Assembly (NCBI RefSeq): GCF_022539505.1
Contig: NC_061510.1
Span: 266,547,687-266,611,686 of the forward strand
Source: Lolium rigidum
Lineage: Eukaryota > Streptophyta > Magnoliopsida > Poales > Poaceae
DNA: 64,000 nt
Direction of reading: 5' to 3'
Shown: positions 1 to 10,729 of the stretch, piece by piece
How the letters are laid out: the number at the start of each line of letters is the position of its first letter
How positions within the stretch are numbered: position 1 is the first letter of the stretch
Notes under the pieces: model-generated
Seen by the model: the letters and a program-made list of their open reading frames with translations, nothing else
What the model was told of the DNA's origin: nothing
Databases searched by the model: none
Position numbers and translations under genes: made by a program

Positions 1-104
1 CCAACTGATTTTTGGTTTTTTTTTATTTTCGATCCCCTGCCGCCTTTGAAACGTTGACGACGCTGCTGGCTCATGGGTCCCGCATGTCAGCCTCCCCGTA
101 CAAG

Positions 105-378
105 AAACATGTGATATCTTGATTATTTTGCAGACAATAAACTGTGTATTTCGCTCTGAGCTATTGCAAACGGATAAATTAAATCTTTATTTTTACAACT
201 TATATGTTGAATCTCCTTGTTTTTTGTTTTTGCGAAGCATAGGACTTTCCTGTTTTTTTTTGAGAAAAATCCGAACTTTCATGTTTTGGAGTGGGCTAAA
301 ATTGTACGAGTCAAAAGGCCCAGCAAGATAGTTCGAAGGCCCAGATGTCCAGATGCAGCCCAATTGATATCTTTCTTT
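105..378. repeat. Non-monomer spacer block, copy 1
   Basis: About 270 bp that does not match the 135-bp monomer (atgtgatatcttgattat ... ccagatgcagcccaattg) sits between two monomers. It reappears almost unchanged at about 1658-1930, with the same neighbouring monomers, so 1-555 and about 1554-2108 are near-identical over some 550 bp at an offset of 1553 bp. The block is AT-rich and shows no coding potential or recognisable terminal repeats. It marks a higher-order unit of the array. Confidence 0.8.
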
Positions 379-1657
379 TCTTGGATTTTTTTCACCCCCT
401 GATTTCTGGCTACTACTTCATTTTTCTTTTGGTCCTGTGCCGCCTTGGAAACGTTGAGAAGGCTGCTGCAAAATGGGACCCGCGTGTCATCCTCTATGTA
501 CAATAAAGTTTCTTTTCTTGGATTATTTTTGGCTCCTGATATTTGGTCACTTGCCTTTTTCTTTCGATCTCATGCCGCCTTTGAAACGTTGAGGAAGCTG
601 CTGGCTCATGGGTCCCGCATGTCATCCTCTATGAACAATAAAAGTTTCCTTTCTTGGAGTTATTTTTTACCCCTAATTTCTGGCCACTTAATTTTTCTTT
701 TGATCCCCTGCCGCCTTTGAAACGTTGAAGACTTTGCTGGCTCATGGGACCCACATGTCAGCCTCTATGAACAATAAACATTTCCTTTCTAGGATTTATT
801 TTTTACCCCTAATTTCTGGCTATTTGCCTTTTTTTTCTTTCGATCCCAGTCGCCTTCGAAACGTAGAGGACGCTGCTGGCTCATGGGTCCCAGATGTCAG
901 CCTCTATGAACAATAAACCTTTCCTTTGTTGGATTTACTTTTCACCCTCTGATTTTTGGCTATTTCCTTTTTTCTTTTGATGCACTTCCGCCTTGGAAAC
1001 GTTGAGTAAGCTGCTGACACATGGGGCCCGCATGTCATCCTCTTTGTACAATCAACTTGCAAGATCTTGGAGCGAAAGAGCTTGTATTAGTGGGACCCAT
1101 ATGTCATCATCTATGTACAATAAAAGTTTCTTTTCTTGGATTATTTTTTGCTCCTGATATTTGGTCACTTTCCTTTTTCTTTCGATCTCATGCCGCCTCT
1201 GAAACGTTGAGGAAGCTGCTGGCTCATGGGTCCCGCATGTCATCCTCTATAAACAATAAAAGTTTCCTTTGTTGGAGTTATTTTTACCCCTAATTTCTGG
1301 CTACTTCCTTTTTCTTTTGATCCCCTGCCGCCTTTGAACGTTGAGGACTCTGCTGGCTAATGGGTCCCACATGTCAGCCTCTATGAACGATAAACCTTTC
1401 TTTTCTTGGAGTTATTTTGACCCCTAATTTCTGGCTATTTTGCCTTTTTTTGGATCCCGTGCCGCCTTGGAAACGTTGAGGATGCTGCTGCCACATGGGT
1501 CCCGCATGTCATCCTCTCAGAATGATAAATGTTTCTTTTCTTGGATTTTTTTACCAACTGATTTTTGGTTTTTTTTTTTATTTTCGATCCCCTGCCGCCT
1601 TTGAAACGTTGACGACGCTGCTGGCTCATGGGTCCCGCATGTCAGCCTCCCCGTACA

Positions 1658-1930
1658 AGAAACATGTGATATCTTGATTATTTTGCAGACAATAAACAGT
1701 GTATTTCGCTCTGAGCTATTGCAACGGATAAATTAAATCTTTATTTTTACAACTTATATGTTGAATCTCCTTGTTTTTTGTTTTTGCGAAGCATAGGACT
1801 TTCCTGTTTTTTTTTTGAGAAAAATCCGAACTTTCATGTTTTGGAGTGGGCTAAAATTGTACGAGTCAAAAGGCCCAGCAAGATAGTTCGAAGGCCCAGA
1901 TGTCCAGATGCAGCCCAATTGATATCTTTC
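1658..1930. repeat. Non-monomer spacer block, copy 2
   Basis: Second copy of the block at 105-378, differing by only a few bases and homopolymer lengths. It interrupts the 135-bp array between the monomers at 1596 and 1995. Confidence 0.8.
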
Positions 1931-3427
1931 TTTTCTTGGATTTTTTTCACCCCCTGATTTCTGGCTACTACTTCATATTTCTTTTGGTCTGTGCCGCCTT
2001 GGAAACGTTGAGAAGGCTGCTGCAAAATGGGACCCGCGTGTCATCCTCTACGTACAATAAAGTTTCTTTTCTTGGATTATTTTTGGCTCCTGATATTTGG
2101 TCACTTGCCTTTTCTTTCGATCTCATGCCACGTTTGAAACGTTGAGGAACCTGCTGGCTCATGGGACCCGCATGTCATCCTCTATGTACAATAAAAGTTT
2201 AATTTCTTGGATTTTTTTTCACCCTCTGATTTTTGGCTATTTCCTTTTTCTTTTGATCCCTACCGCCTTTGAAACGTTGAGTAAGCTGCTGGCTCATAGG
2301 TCCCACATGTCGCTCTGTATGAACGATAAAGCTTTCCTTTCTTGGAGTTTTTTACCCCCTAATTTCTTTTGTCTTTTGATCTCAAGCCACATTTGAAACG
2401 TTGGGACCGCTGCTGCAAAATGGGACCCGCATGTCATCCTCTATGTACAATCAAGCTTTTTTTCTTGGATTATTTTTGGCTCCTGATATTTGGTCACTTG
2501 CCTTTTTCTTTCGATCTCATGCAACCTCTGAAACGTTGAGGAAGCTGCTGGCTCATGGGACCCACATGTCATCCTCTGTACTATAAAAGTTTCTTTTCTT
2601 TGATTTTTTTCACCCTCTTATTTTTGGCTATTTCCTTTTTCTTTTGATCCCCTGCCGCCTTGGAAACGTTGAGTAAGTTGCGGACTCATGGGACCCGCAT
2701 GCCATCCTCTATGTACAATCAACTTTCTTTTCTTGGAGTTTTTTTTTACCCCCTAATTTCTGGCTACTCATTTTCTTTTGATCTCAAGCCGCATTTGAAA
2801 CGTTGACACCGCTGCTGCAAAATGGGACCCGCATGTCATCTTTTATGTACAATAAAGTTTCTTTTCTTGGATTATTTTTGGCTCCTGATATTTGGTCTCT
2901 TATCTTTTTCTTTCGATCTCATGCCGCCTTTGAAACGTTGAGAAAGCTGCTAGCGCATGGGTCCCGCATGTCATCCTCTATGAACAATAAAAGTTTCCTT
3001 TCTTGGAGTTATTTTTGACCGCTAATTTCTGGCTACTTCCTTTTTCTTTTGATCCCCTGCCGCCTTGGAAACGTTGAGTAAGTCTGTGACACAAGGGCCC
3101 CGCATGTCATCCTCTATGTACAATCAACTTGCAAGATCTTGGAGCGAAAGAGCTTGTATAAGTGGGACCCATATGTCATCCTCTATGTACAATAAAAGTT
3201 TCTTTTCTTGGATTATTTTTTGCTCCTGATATTTGGTCACTTTCCTTTTTCTTTCGATCTCATGCCGCCTCTGAAACGTTGAGTAAGGTGCTGGCTCATG
3301 GGACCCGCATGTCATCCTCTATGTACAATAAAGTTTCTTGTCTTAGATTTTTTTTACCCCCTGATTTTTGGTCACTTGCATTTTTGTTTCGATCATATGC
3401 CGCCTTTGAAATTGAGGTCGCAGGTGG

Positions 3428-3580
3428 CTGATGACCCACAAGTATAGGGGGTGTATCGTAGTACTTTCGATAAATAAGAGTGTCGAACCCAACGAGGAGC
3501 AGAAGGTGTTGACAAGTAGTTTCGATGAAGGATTCACTGTAAATGCTCATAGACAAGTATTCAGGGGGTTTTGATATAGC
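3428..3580 (-). mobile_element. LTR fragment (3' end of an LTR, reversed)
   Basis: Begins tgatgacccacaagtatagg, the reverse complement of the ...ctatacttgtgggtcatca terminus common to many Pooideae LTRs. It continues with ggtgtatcgtagtactttcg and is lost in the assembly gap. It joins the tandem array directly at 3427. Because the distal part is missing, whether it is a solo LTR or part of an element cannot be told. It differs internally from the solo LTRs at 16825 and 54255, so it is another family sharing the terminal motif. Confidence 0.7.
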
Positions 3581-3680
3581 NNNNNNNNNNNNNNNNNNNN
3601 NNNNNNNNNNNNNNNNNNNNNNNNNNNNNNNNNNNNNNNNNNNNNNNNNNNNNNNNNNNNNNNNNNNNNNNNNNNNNNNN
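3581..3680. other. Assembly gap (100 N)
   Basis: Exactly 100 N, the usual placeholder for a gap of unknown size. The right edge corresponds to about position 39428 of the related copy D2. About 370 bp of D1 internal sequence and a complete 3' LTR of about 0.9-1.1 kb must therefore be missing, besides the rest of the LTR fragment on the left. Confidence 0.97.
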
Positions 3681-6669
3681 ATGTAAGAGTTGTATGGTGT
3701 CAAAAATGTGTGGTGTAGCCTTGTCCCAAGCAAATGGAACAAACAAAAGGCAAGTGTCGGCGGCAAAATTTGGGGCAAAATTGTTATGTGCAATGGCAAA
3801 GCGATGGAGACTTCGAACTTGGGAGAGTATGGTTGGCTTAAGCCGAGTATGAGTGTCCGCAAGTGTGAAAGAATCCATTGCAAATGCCAAAGATGAAATG
3901 AGAAATTCAAAGAAGAGCAACTTTATGAGTGACATGTGGCACAAGATGCATAAGTTGTCTCTCACATGTATGACATGGTCCTTGAGATTATCGGAGTGTA
4001 TGATGAAAGCATCAAGACATACAACAATCATTGTGCCAACAAGATGTTTCAAGATAAGTTGCATAAGAGGCAAAAGGAGCGACGAGGAGTTGGACCAAAC
4101 CGAAACTCGACAAGGCAAGTCGGAAACACATGAGGGCGAAGGCTTGTGGGAACATACCCTTTGGTGTGATTCCCGCGGGTTAGGTCCTTGTTGGGGTAGC
4201 TCTCAATTGCGCGTTTCGTGAGCTCATGCTCCGTAGCGGTGGAAGTTGATGGTCGGTTACCTATACACACAATAGAGAGAACAAAGAGCGTGTGTGCATG
4301 GTAGAGGAACACATCATCCATCATGATGTTCCATGACTTGTGCTCATCACCATTAGTGTCAATCAAGATAGTATGAAATGCATGGCGATGGTGCATACGG
4401 CAAGAAGGTGCCTTCATGGCATGTGGTAACTCATGATCATCAAAAAGAGAGAAGGCTATGGGGGCCATCTCATGGACTATGAAATAAGCATTCTTGCATA
4501 CCAAGCATAAGAAAGAGCAATTGTTCACAATCTTGGATGCAAGGATCATGGAATGGTGTAAACATTTGGGGCAAAGCATGTTGAACATGTTATCATTGTT
4601 GTCGACGACCCTATGTAAAGAGCAAGTGTTCATCAAGGGTGTCACAACACTAGCATGATCATAATCATTATCATTGGAAGCAAGCGGGGAAAATGTGAAA
4701 CTCTCATAGCACGGCATGGTCATGGTATCACAAGCAATCAATTCCACATGATCAACAATGTTATCAAGCAAAGCATCACATGGGAAAGTGAAAGTAGCAT
4801 GTGAAGTAGCAAATGGATCATCGAGATCATGCATGCACTCATAAGTCATCATGTCCACTAGTGGGATCATGGCATCATCAACACCTATGTTGTTACCTTT
4901 GAAGGCCGACTCATTTGAGGTAGGTGTTGTGGAAGTAGGAGGATCCATGTGGTCGACATGTCCATCTTGGAGCAAGCATGGTGAGATATCATCATCTTCA
5001 TGCACCATGTACATCGTCTCCATGAGCGGGAACTCATCCTCCGTGGGACCTAGTGCAACATAAGAAGACACAAACGAGGGAGAGGTTAATGTGTTAGCAA
5101 ATGCGGTGTCCTCCATGGACCTATCATCTACCTCTCTCAACTCACTTTGTGTATCACTCATGTCCTCCAAATGGAAGCACTCAAACTCACATATGGGGTG
5201 GAAGTCACTCAACTCACTATCACTCTCACTCAAGTGGGCTAAGTGGCTCTCATCCTCACATGGGATTGGTACCAACTCATCAATCAAGCATATAGGAGTA
5301 GGCTCGACTTTCTCAACTCCATGCGCCTCCTTGCTTGAAGGGAAAATCCCATGCTCAACCATCTCAACTCCATGCGCCTCCGTAGGTGAAGGGAGAATCC
5401 CATGCTCACCATGCTTAACTCCGTCGCCTCCTAAGTCGTCCTCAAGTGGTGGTATCTTGGAGACTTGTGCATTGAGCTCGTCGAAGTAGAGCTTCTTGGC
5501 GCTCGGCGTTGTGCATTGCCATGCCATGTGACCCTTGGCCTTGCACACCTCACATAGGAGATTAGGACATTCCCGTGGAGGGTGGCCTTGTTGCTTGCAC
5601 TTGTAGCATCGGAGTCCATAGGCATGTGACGAGGTAGGGGCCATTGTGGTGGTGGCACAAGAGGTGGAAGTCGCCTCATGAGGAAGGTATGCGCGATGTG
5701 CACTTGCCGTCCTTGTAGTGGTAGGCATCCTATCATGGTGTTTGACGCCTTCATGGCGAGGCTCTCGTCTTCGTGCATCATCACCATGGCTTGAGTGGTG
5801 TCGTCGAAGATCCGTGGAAGATGTTGGTCGATGGCGCTCATGGGGTGGCTTGTGTCGGCGATGATCATGGGGTGACATATGTCGATGGGAGCCATGCGAC
5901 GGTGGTGGTCGACGACGATCATGAGAAGGTGTATGTCGATGACGATCCTTGACATGCCTAGAGGATAGCTCATGTGGCTTGGCATGTTGCTTGTGGCGCC
6001 TTGTGGAGCTTGGAGAAGAGTGTCGATGACGATCATGTTGGGGACGCTCTTGATGCTCCACATGATGTGCTTGAAGTCGACGATCTTGTGCATAAGCACT
6101 CTCATGGTGGCGCCTTGTGGAGCTTGTAGACGAGTGTCGATGACGATCATGATGAGGACGCTCTTGATGCTCCATATGATGAACTCGCCGTAGATGATCA
6201 TGTGCATAAGCACTCTCATGGTGGCGCCTGTGGAGCTCGAAGAAGTGTGTCGATGGCGATCATGTTGGGGACGCTCTTGATGATCCATATGATGGTGCCA
6301 TCGTTGAGGTCCTCTATCTTCATATGTAGCTCCATTGGCCAAGTAGGTGACTAGGGGAGGCTCCGCCATGGTATCGATGTCGTAGGCGTGGCGTTGCTCC
6401 ACCATGTCGTCCATGCTTGATGAGCCATTGTCGATGTAGAGCTCGTCGAAGTCGTCCTCAAAGTGGTGCTCCACCATGTCGTCCATGTCGATGATGATTG
6501 GGGAGCCATGGTCGTTGTCGAGCTCCTCGATGTCGGAGATGCCGATGATGCTTGCGGAGCTATAGTCGGAGTAGAGCTCCACATGTTCCTCCACATCCGC
6601 GGTGCTTGAGGAGGTATCCTCCTCGAAGTGCTCCGTGTACTCCTCCGTATCTTCATCTTCGCTATCCAT
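3681..6669 (-). pseudogene. D-type gag-like polyprotein with vestigial RT, frameshifted
   Basis: Translation starts at the Met at 6669 (MDSEDEDTEEYTEHFEED) and matches the 1165-residue frame of D2 almost throughout. It has an acidic N-terminus, 38-residue His/Arg-rich repeats, a CYKC...CEVC double CCHC zinc knuckle (coding around 5510-5610), an acidic linker, then a decayed gypsy RT segment. Two single-base losses relative to D2 break it: one near 6229/6230 (gcgcctgtgg versus gcgcctcgtgg) and one near 4102. The RT-derived catalytic-like site reads CLDA here and CLDD in D2. The 3' end is lost in the gap. Nucleic-acid binding is expected from the zinc knuckles. The RT segment is very unlikely to be active. 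Confidence 0.85.
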
Positions 6670-7501
6670 GTTAGCACGATGGTATCTATATGGTGTATGT
6701 TAGTGGAAGGAGACTACCTCACACTCTTACCAAGGTAAGATAGTATTGAGGCCATCCACCAAGTCAAAAGTAAGATCAAGTGTATCGGGAACACACGCAA
6801 AACCACACGCAAAAGCTAGCAAATATGGTGTTAGGCGGGTGTTGTGGAAAGCCAAAAGACAAATCCAAGATCAAGTGTATTGTCAAGAGTGGTGGAAATC
6901 CAAAAATTCAAATGTCAAAGCGATGATCACTATAAACACGGAAAAGATGTGGAACGTACACACGGGATGAGCGGGGTTAGTGCGACCAAGGAATGAGCGG
7001 AAAAGTGTAAGAAGCCCTTAAGCAAGGGTGCTCGGTGTCACACTAACACAAGAAGAGATCAAAGCTTCGGTTGCAAAGGAAGAGACAACAAGATTCACAC
7101 GTGGCCTCTCTCTCTTATCTCTCTTTGCTTAAAAGCTTATGACACTCTTTTGTACACGGTGACACTTGCACTCTTTTGTATCTATGGTGGCACTTTCACA
7201 CTTTGGTATGTATGGGTGTATGGTGCTACTTGCACTCTTTTTGTGCTTTTCTTTCTTTTTCACGCTCTATGTTAGCGTTAGCTCGCTCTTGCTATCTTGC
7301 CACACGAGTTTTGCTTAGAAGCTTGACTCCACACTACACACACACCTCACAATCGGGGCCACGTGCAATGTCTCGCAACACTCAATAAGCAATGCTCGAT
7401 AGGATAGATCGCAAAAGAAGAGGGGTTACAAGGTGGGGTGCAAGTTATACCTAGATGTTAGGCGGTGTCGGAACACACAACTTGCGATGAAGGTGGTGAT
7501 G

Positions 7502-8062
7502 TCAAGAGTACGGTTGCAAGTCCGGGTGCCTCCGATGTCGTCGCTTGCTTCGGAGCTCGCGTGTTAGTTTCACAAACAAGGCACTCAAACCGAACAAGCA
7601 AACACAAGTTAGCGGAAGAAAACGGTCAAAGTAGCTTGGCGGTGGTGGCGGTGGTAAGTCGTGGTGGTGGTGTCGATGCTCTTGCGGATGCGGCGGTGTT
7701 TGTTGGGGCCGCGGTGGTGTTTGCCGGTGGTTGGGGATGATGGCGGTGCTTGCCGGCGGAGGAGAGGAGTGGCGGTGGTCGGCGGTGGAGGTGGAGGGGT
7801 GGCGCCCGGTCCAGGGGCCGGTTGGGCCGGGCCTGGGACCGGCCTGGCCGGTCACACGGCCGGTCGACCGGTTCTGGGCTGGCTCGCCGGCTCTGCAGTC
7901 TGGCTTGACCGGATTCTCAACCGGACGCAGCTTTCTCTCCTGTTCTTCACGAAAACCAAGCCAAAGCGACCAAATCGGAGGGGAAACGATGGAATTGGGG
8001 GCTAAAAGTTGGGGAGATAGTAGATCAAGCACTCCAACACCAAATCCATGGACCAAAACCAC
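7502..8062 (-). other. Leader open frame of element D1 (MVLVHGF...)
   Basis: A 186-codon frame in the sense strand of D1 between the primer-binding site and gag. It starts MVLVHGF, as does the 244-codon leader frame of D2 (43711-44445). After the first residues the two diverge into unrelated Pro/Arg/Gly- or Ala/Pro-rich sequence. It covers the GC-rich accgg/gggccgg repeat zone (about 7795-7925). The shared start may only reflect the conserved leader DNA. No domain is recognised and translation is doubtful. The rest of the leader (6670-7501) is non-coding, with transcript-like AT-rich sequence. Confidence 0.3.
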
Positions 8063-8184
8063 TCAAAACGCAACCAAATCACAGATCGGTCCAAAGGCAA
8101 ATTAGGGCTATTTTTGGGGATTTTTGGGGAAATTTTTTAGAGACGAAATTGGATGGGTGGGGGGTCAAATCCGCGGAAACCAAA

Positions 8185-8198
8185 GGCTCTTGATACCA
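8185..8198 (-). promoter_or_regulatory. Primer-binding site of element D1
   Basis: On the minus strand the 14 bases read TGGTATCAAGAGCC, two bases after the 5' LTR end. This is complementary to the 3' end of plant initiator-methionine tRNA (canonical TGGTATCAGAGC). It fixes the element's orientation as minus. Confidence 0.85.
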
Positions 8199-8200
8199 TA

Positions 8201-9276
8201 TGATGAGGTCTAAGACCCCGTGTGTGGCCCGATCTTGCGGTTGACCCGAAATCCAAGGAGGAAGAGAGGGAGAACGCGAAGAACACGATGAACACGAAGA
8301 ACACGAAGAACTCACGCACGCACACCAACCCGATACAATCGATACTTACCCCCGTGGCTCGATGGACCACGCCAATAGAATCAACCCGGGAGAGACGCGC
8401 GTAGAATCCCTGAGTGAGAGATCGGTGAGGGAGATGAATCTAGGAGTGGGAGAGAGAGTGGGTAGCACTAGAATCTCACACTCACAAATCCAATCATCCA
8501 ACAAGGGTAGCCTTGATACAAAGGGGATGAAACCCTAGGGAGACAAAGCTCAAATCCACATCTAAGCCTAAATCATGTCTAAAGAGGTAAGGGGGCGACC
8601 TGGGGGCTTATATAGGCATACAAGGCAGCATGGGTCGAAAAGGTACAAGTTGGTGGGTCAAACCCGACGAATCCGGTCACAGGGCCGGCCTCGACCGGGC
8701 CTGGGACCGGCCCATCCGGCTTCACAACCGGATTCTGGACCGGCGGTGACCGGGCGAGGCTTCGGGAGCCCCGGATTGCGTCCGGATGGCACCGGTCGTC
8801 GCTCCGGTCGAAAACCGGCCGGCCGGTCAGGGGCCGGTCAACCGGGCCTGTGACCGGGTGGGCCGGTCAGGGGGCCGGTCAACCGGGCCTGTGACCGGCC
8901 GGCCTCCCTCCTCCCGCTTCTTCTTCCTCTTCCTTCATTCTTCCTTCCTTCTTCTTCTCCTTCCTTCTTCCTTGCACCATGATGAATGGCTCCTCTTCCC
9001 TTCCCTCGCTTCCTTGCACCATGGGTGTTCCTCCTCTCCGGTCCTCGATGACTCTTGTACCTAATGACATATAACATGCCGACATGAGGTAGCATTCCAT
9101 TCAAGGTATCTACGAGGTCGAGTATCGAGAGGAAGGAGTTCACCTTGACGCGTGTAGCGTGGGTTAGGGTTGAAGGTCCACTTGGGGGACTCTTTGGCCA
9201 TGGTGTAGCGTCGACGATAGGCGGGGTTGCACTTGACGGTCTTGAGGCGGAGGTGTCCGAAAGCCACCCCGCATCA
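8201..9276 (-). repeat. 5' LTR of element D1
   Basis: 1076 bp, plus-strand ends tgatgaggtctaag ... agccaccccgcatca (TG...CA on both strands). It aligns to the D2 LTRs (914-915 bp) at both ends. The middle differs: D1 has a dense cluster of accgg/ggccggtc/gggcctgtgaccgg motifs (about 8670-8910), where D2 has ccggcagtgccgg motifs. A TATA-like TATATAAG lies on the minus strand near 8608-8616. Confidence 0.88.
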
Positions 9277-10391
9277 CCGCACCGATAGGAGAGGAAGCAA
9301 ATGATGATGATCATGAAACTTCGAACGAGGACGCTACTGAACCTCGCAGATCGATGAGGGAACGTACCACTCCTGATTGGTATGATCCCTGTCTAAATGT
9401 CATGATTGTGGATAACAATGATGAAGACCCTGCGACGTATGAAGAAGCAATGACGAGCCCAGATTCCAACAAATGGCAAGAAGCCATGAAATCCGAAATG
9501 GGATCCATGTATGATAACCAAGTATGGACTTTGGTAGACTTACCTGATAGCCGCAAGGTTGTCGAGAATAAATGGATCTTCAAGAGAAAAACAGATGTTG
9601 ATGGTAATATTACTGTCTATAAAGCTCGACTTGTCGCGAAGGGGTTCCGACAAATTCAAGGAGTTGACTACGATGAGACTTTCTCACCTGTAGAGAAGCT
9701 AAAGTCTATGAAGATTTTGTTAGAAATAGCTGCATTTTTCGATTATGAGATTTGGCAGATGGATGTCAAAACGGCGTTCCTTAATGTTGATATTGAGGAA
9801 GAGTTATATATGGTACAACCCAAAGGTTTTGTCGATCCTAAAAAATGCTGACAAGTATGCAAACTTCAGCGTTCCATTTATGGACTGAAGCAACCATCCC
9901 GGAGTTGGAACCGACGATTTGATGAAGTGATCAAAGACTTCAGGTTTATACGGACTCATGGTGAGGCCTGTATTTACAAGAAAGTGAGTGGGAGCTCTGT
10001 AGCGTTCCTGATATTATATGTAGATGCCATATTATTGATTGGGAATGATATAGAACTATTAAGAAGCATTAAAGGTTATTTGAATAAGTCTTTTTCAATG
10101 AAAGACCTTGGTGAAGCAGCGTACATTTTAGGCATAAAGATTTATAGAGATAGATCAAGACGCCTAATAGGCCTTTCACAAAGTACATACCTGGCCAAGA
10201 TTCTAAAGAAGTTTAGAATGGATGAAAGCAAGAAAGGGTTCTTGCCTATGTTGCCAGGTATGGTCTTGAGTAAGACTCAAGGTCCGGCTACGGCAAATGA
10301 AAGAGAGAGGATGAGCAAGATCCCCTATGCCTCGGCAGTAGGCTCTATCATGTATGCCATGTTGTGTACGAGACCGGATATCGCACATGCT
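9277..10391 (+). pseudogene. Ty1/copia pol fragment (RT region), truncated and mutated
   Basis: Encodes the C-terminal half of a copia polyprotein. It runs from the region before RT (RRSMRERTTPDWYDPC), through WIFKRKTDVDG, VYKARLVAKGF, DYDETFSPV, QMDVKTAFLN, SIYGLKQ and YILGIKIYRDR to GSIMYAMLCTRPDIAHA. The 5' side is cut by D1 at 9276 and the 3' side by the CACTA-like end at 10392, so gag, integrase and most of RNase H are missing. An extra A in the A-run near 9841-9846 shifts the frame. The RT catalytic motif reads YVDA instead of YVDD (Ala codon 10026-10028). A dead relic. Confidence 0.92.
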
Positions 10392-10729
10392 CACTATAAG
10401 AAAAGTTCTGATAGACAACGTCCCAAAATCGTCCGCTAAGGGCCATTTTTCGTCGCCTGTGGGCCTAACCCGACGATATGGGTTCTGTTGTCGAAACTGC
10501 GTCAGGCAAAGTCCTACGCCGTTTTTTTCGGTCAGTCGCGCTTGGGCGCCCTTCCGCCACGGAAAATCGGACCGCTGCGAAGTGTTTCCGGAGCCCGTTG
10601 ACCGCTAACGTCATGCAACCGACACGTGGCGTACGCCGTTAATCGGCAGGCAACCGCGTTAACCGGCTGAAACCCCGTGGTAGATGGTAGGCCCACACGA
10701 GGCCTACCACGTCTTAAGCAGGCCGCCCA

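Larger units (their letters stand above)
1..3427. repeat. 135-bp tandem repeat array (about 20 monomers)
   Basis: The segment is built from a monomer of about 132-139 bp. Each has a core like cgcctttgaaacgttgagg, then ctgctggctcatgggtccc, gcatgtcatcctctatg, acaataaa, and a T-rich tail (tttcttggatta, ctcctgatatttggtcac). Cores occur near 41, 441, 575, 711, 850, 989, 1193, 1328, 1463, 1596, 1995, 2127, 2259, 2385, 2521, 2658, 2790, 2926, 3060, 3266 and 3400. Two intervals (989-1193 and 3060-3266) are about 205 bp because both carry the same 70-bp insert containing gcaagatcttggagcg. Short open frames here are by-products of the repeat. The array starts before the window and stops at 3427 against an LTR fragment. 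No gene is seen. Confidence 0.9.
3681..9276 (-). mobile_element. LTR retrotransposon D, copy 1 (gypsy-like, non-autonomous, 3' end in gap)
   Basis: Minus-strand element. In sense order it has a 5' LTR (9276-8201), an initiator-Met-type primer-binding site (8198-8185), a leader of about 1.5 kb, a gag-like coding region (from 6669) with a decayed reverse-transcriptase segment, and then the assembly gap where the 3' LTR should be. Its organisation and sequence closely follow the complete copy D2 at 38146-45496. The right flank is copia pol, so D1 inserted into an older copia element. Its target-site duplication would be CCGCA (9277-9281), but the partner is in the gap. Frameshifts show this copy is dead. 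Confidence 0.85.

Noticed and set aside
119..3431. Many 60-100-codon frames in the left array
   Set aside because: They repeat with the 135-bp monomer, occur on both strands and start at arbitrary monomer positions.
3296..4118. Open frames of 185-204 codons running across the N gap
   Set aside because: They read through unknown bases. Only the part right of 3680 is real and belongs to the frameshifted D1 polyprotein.
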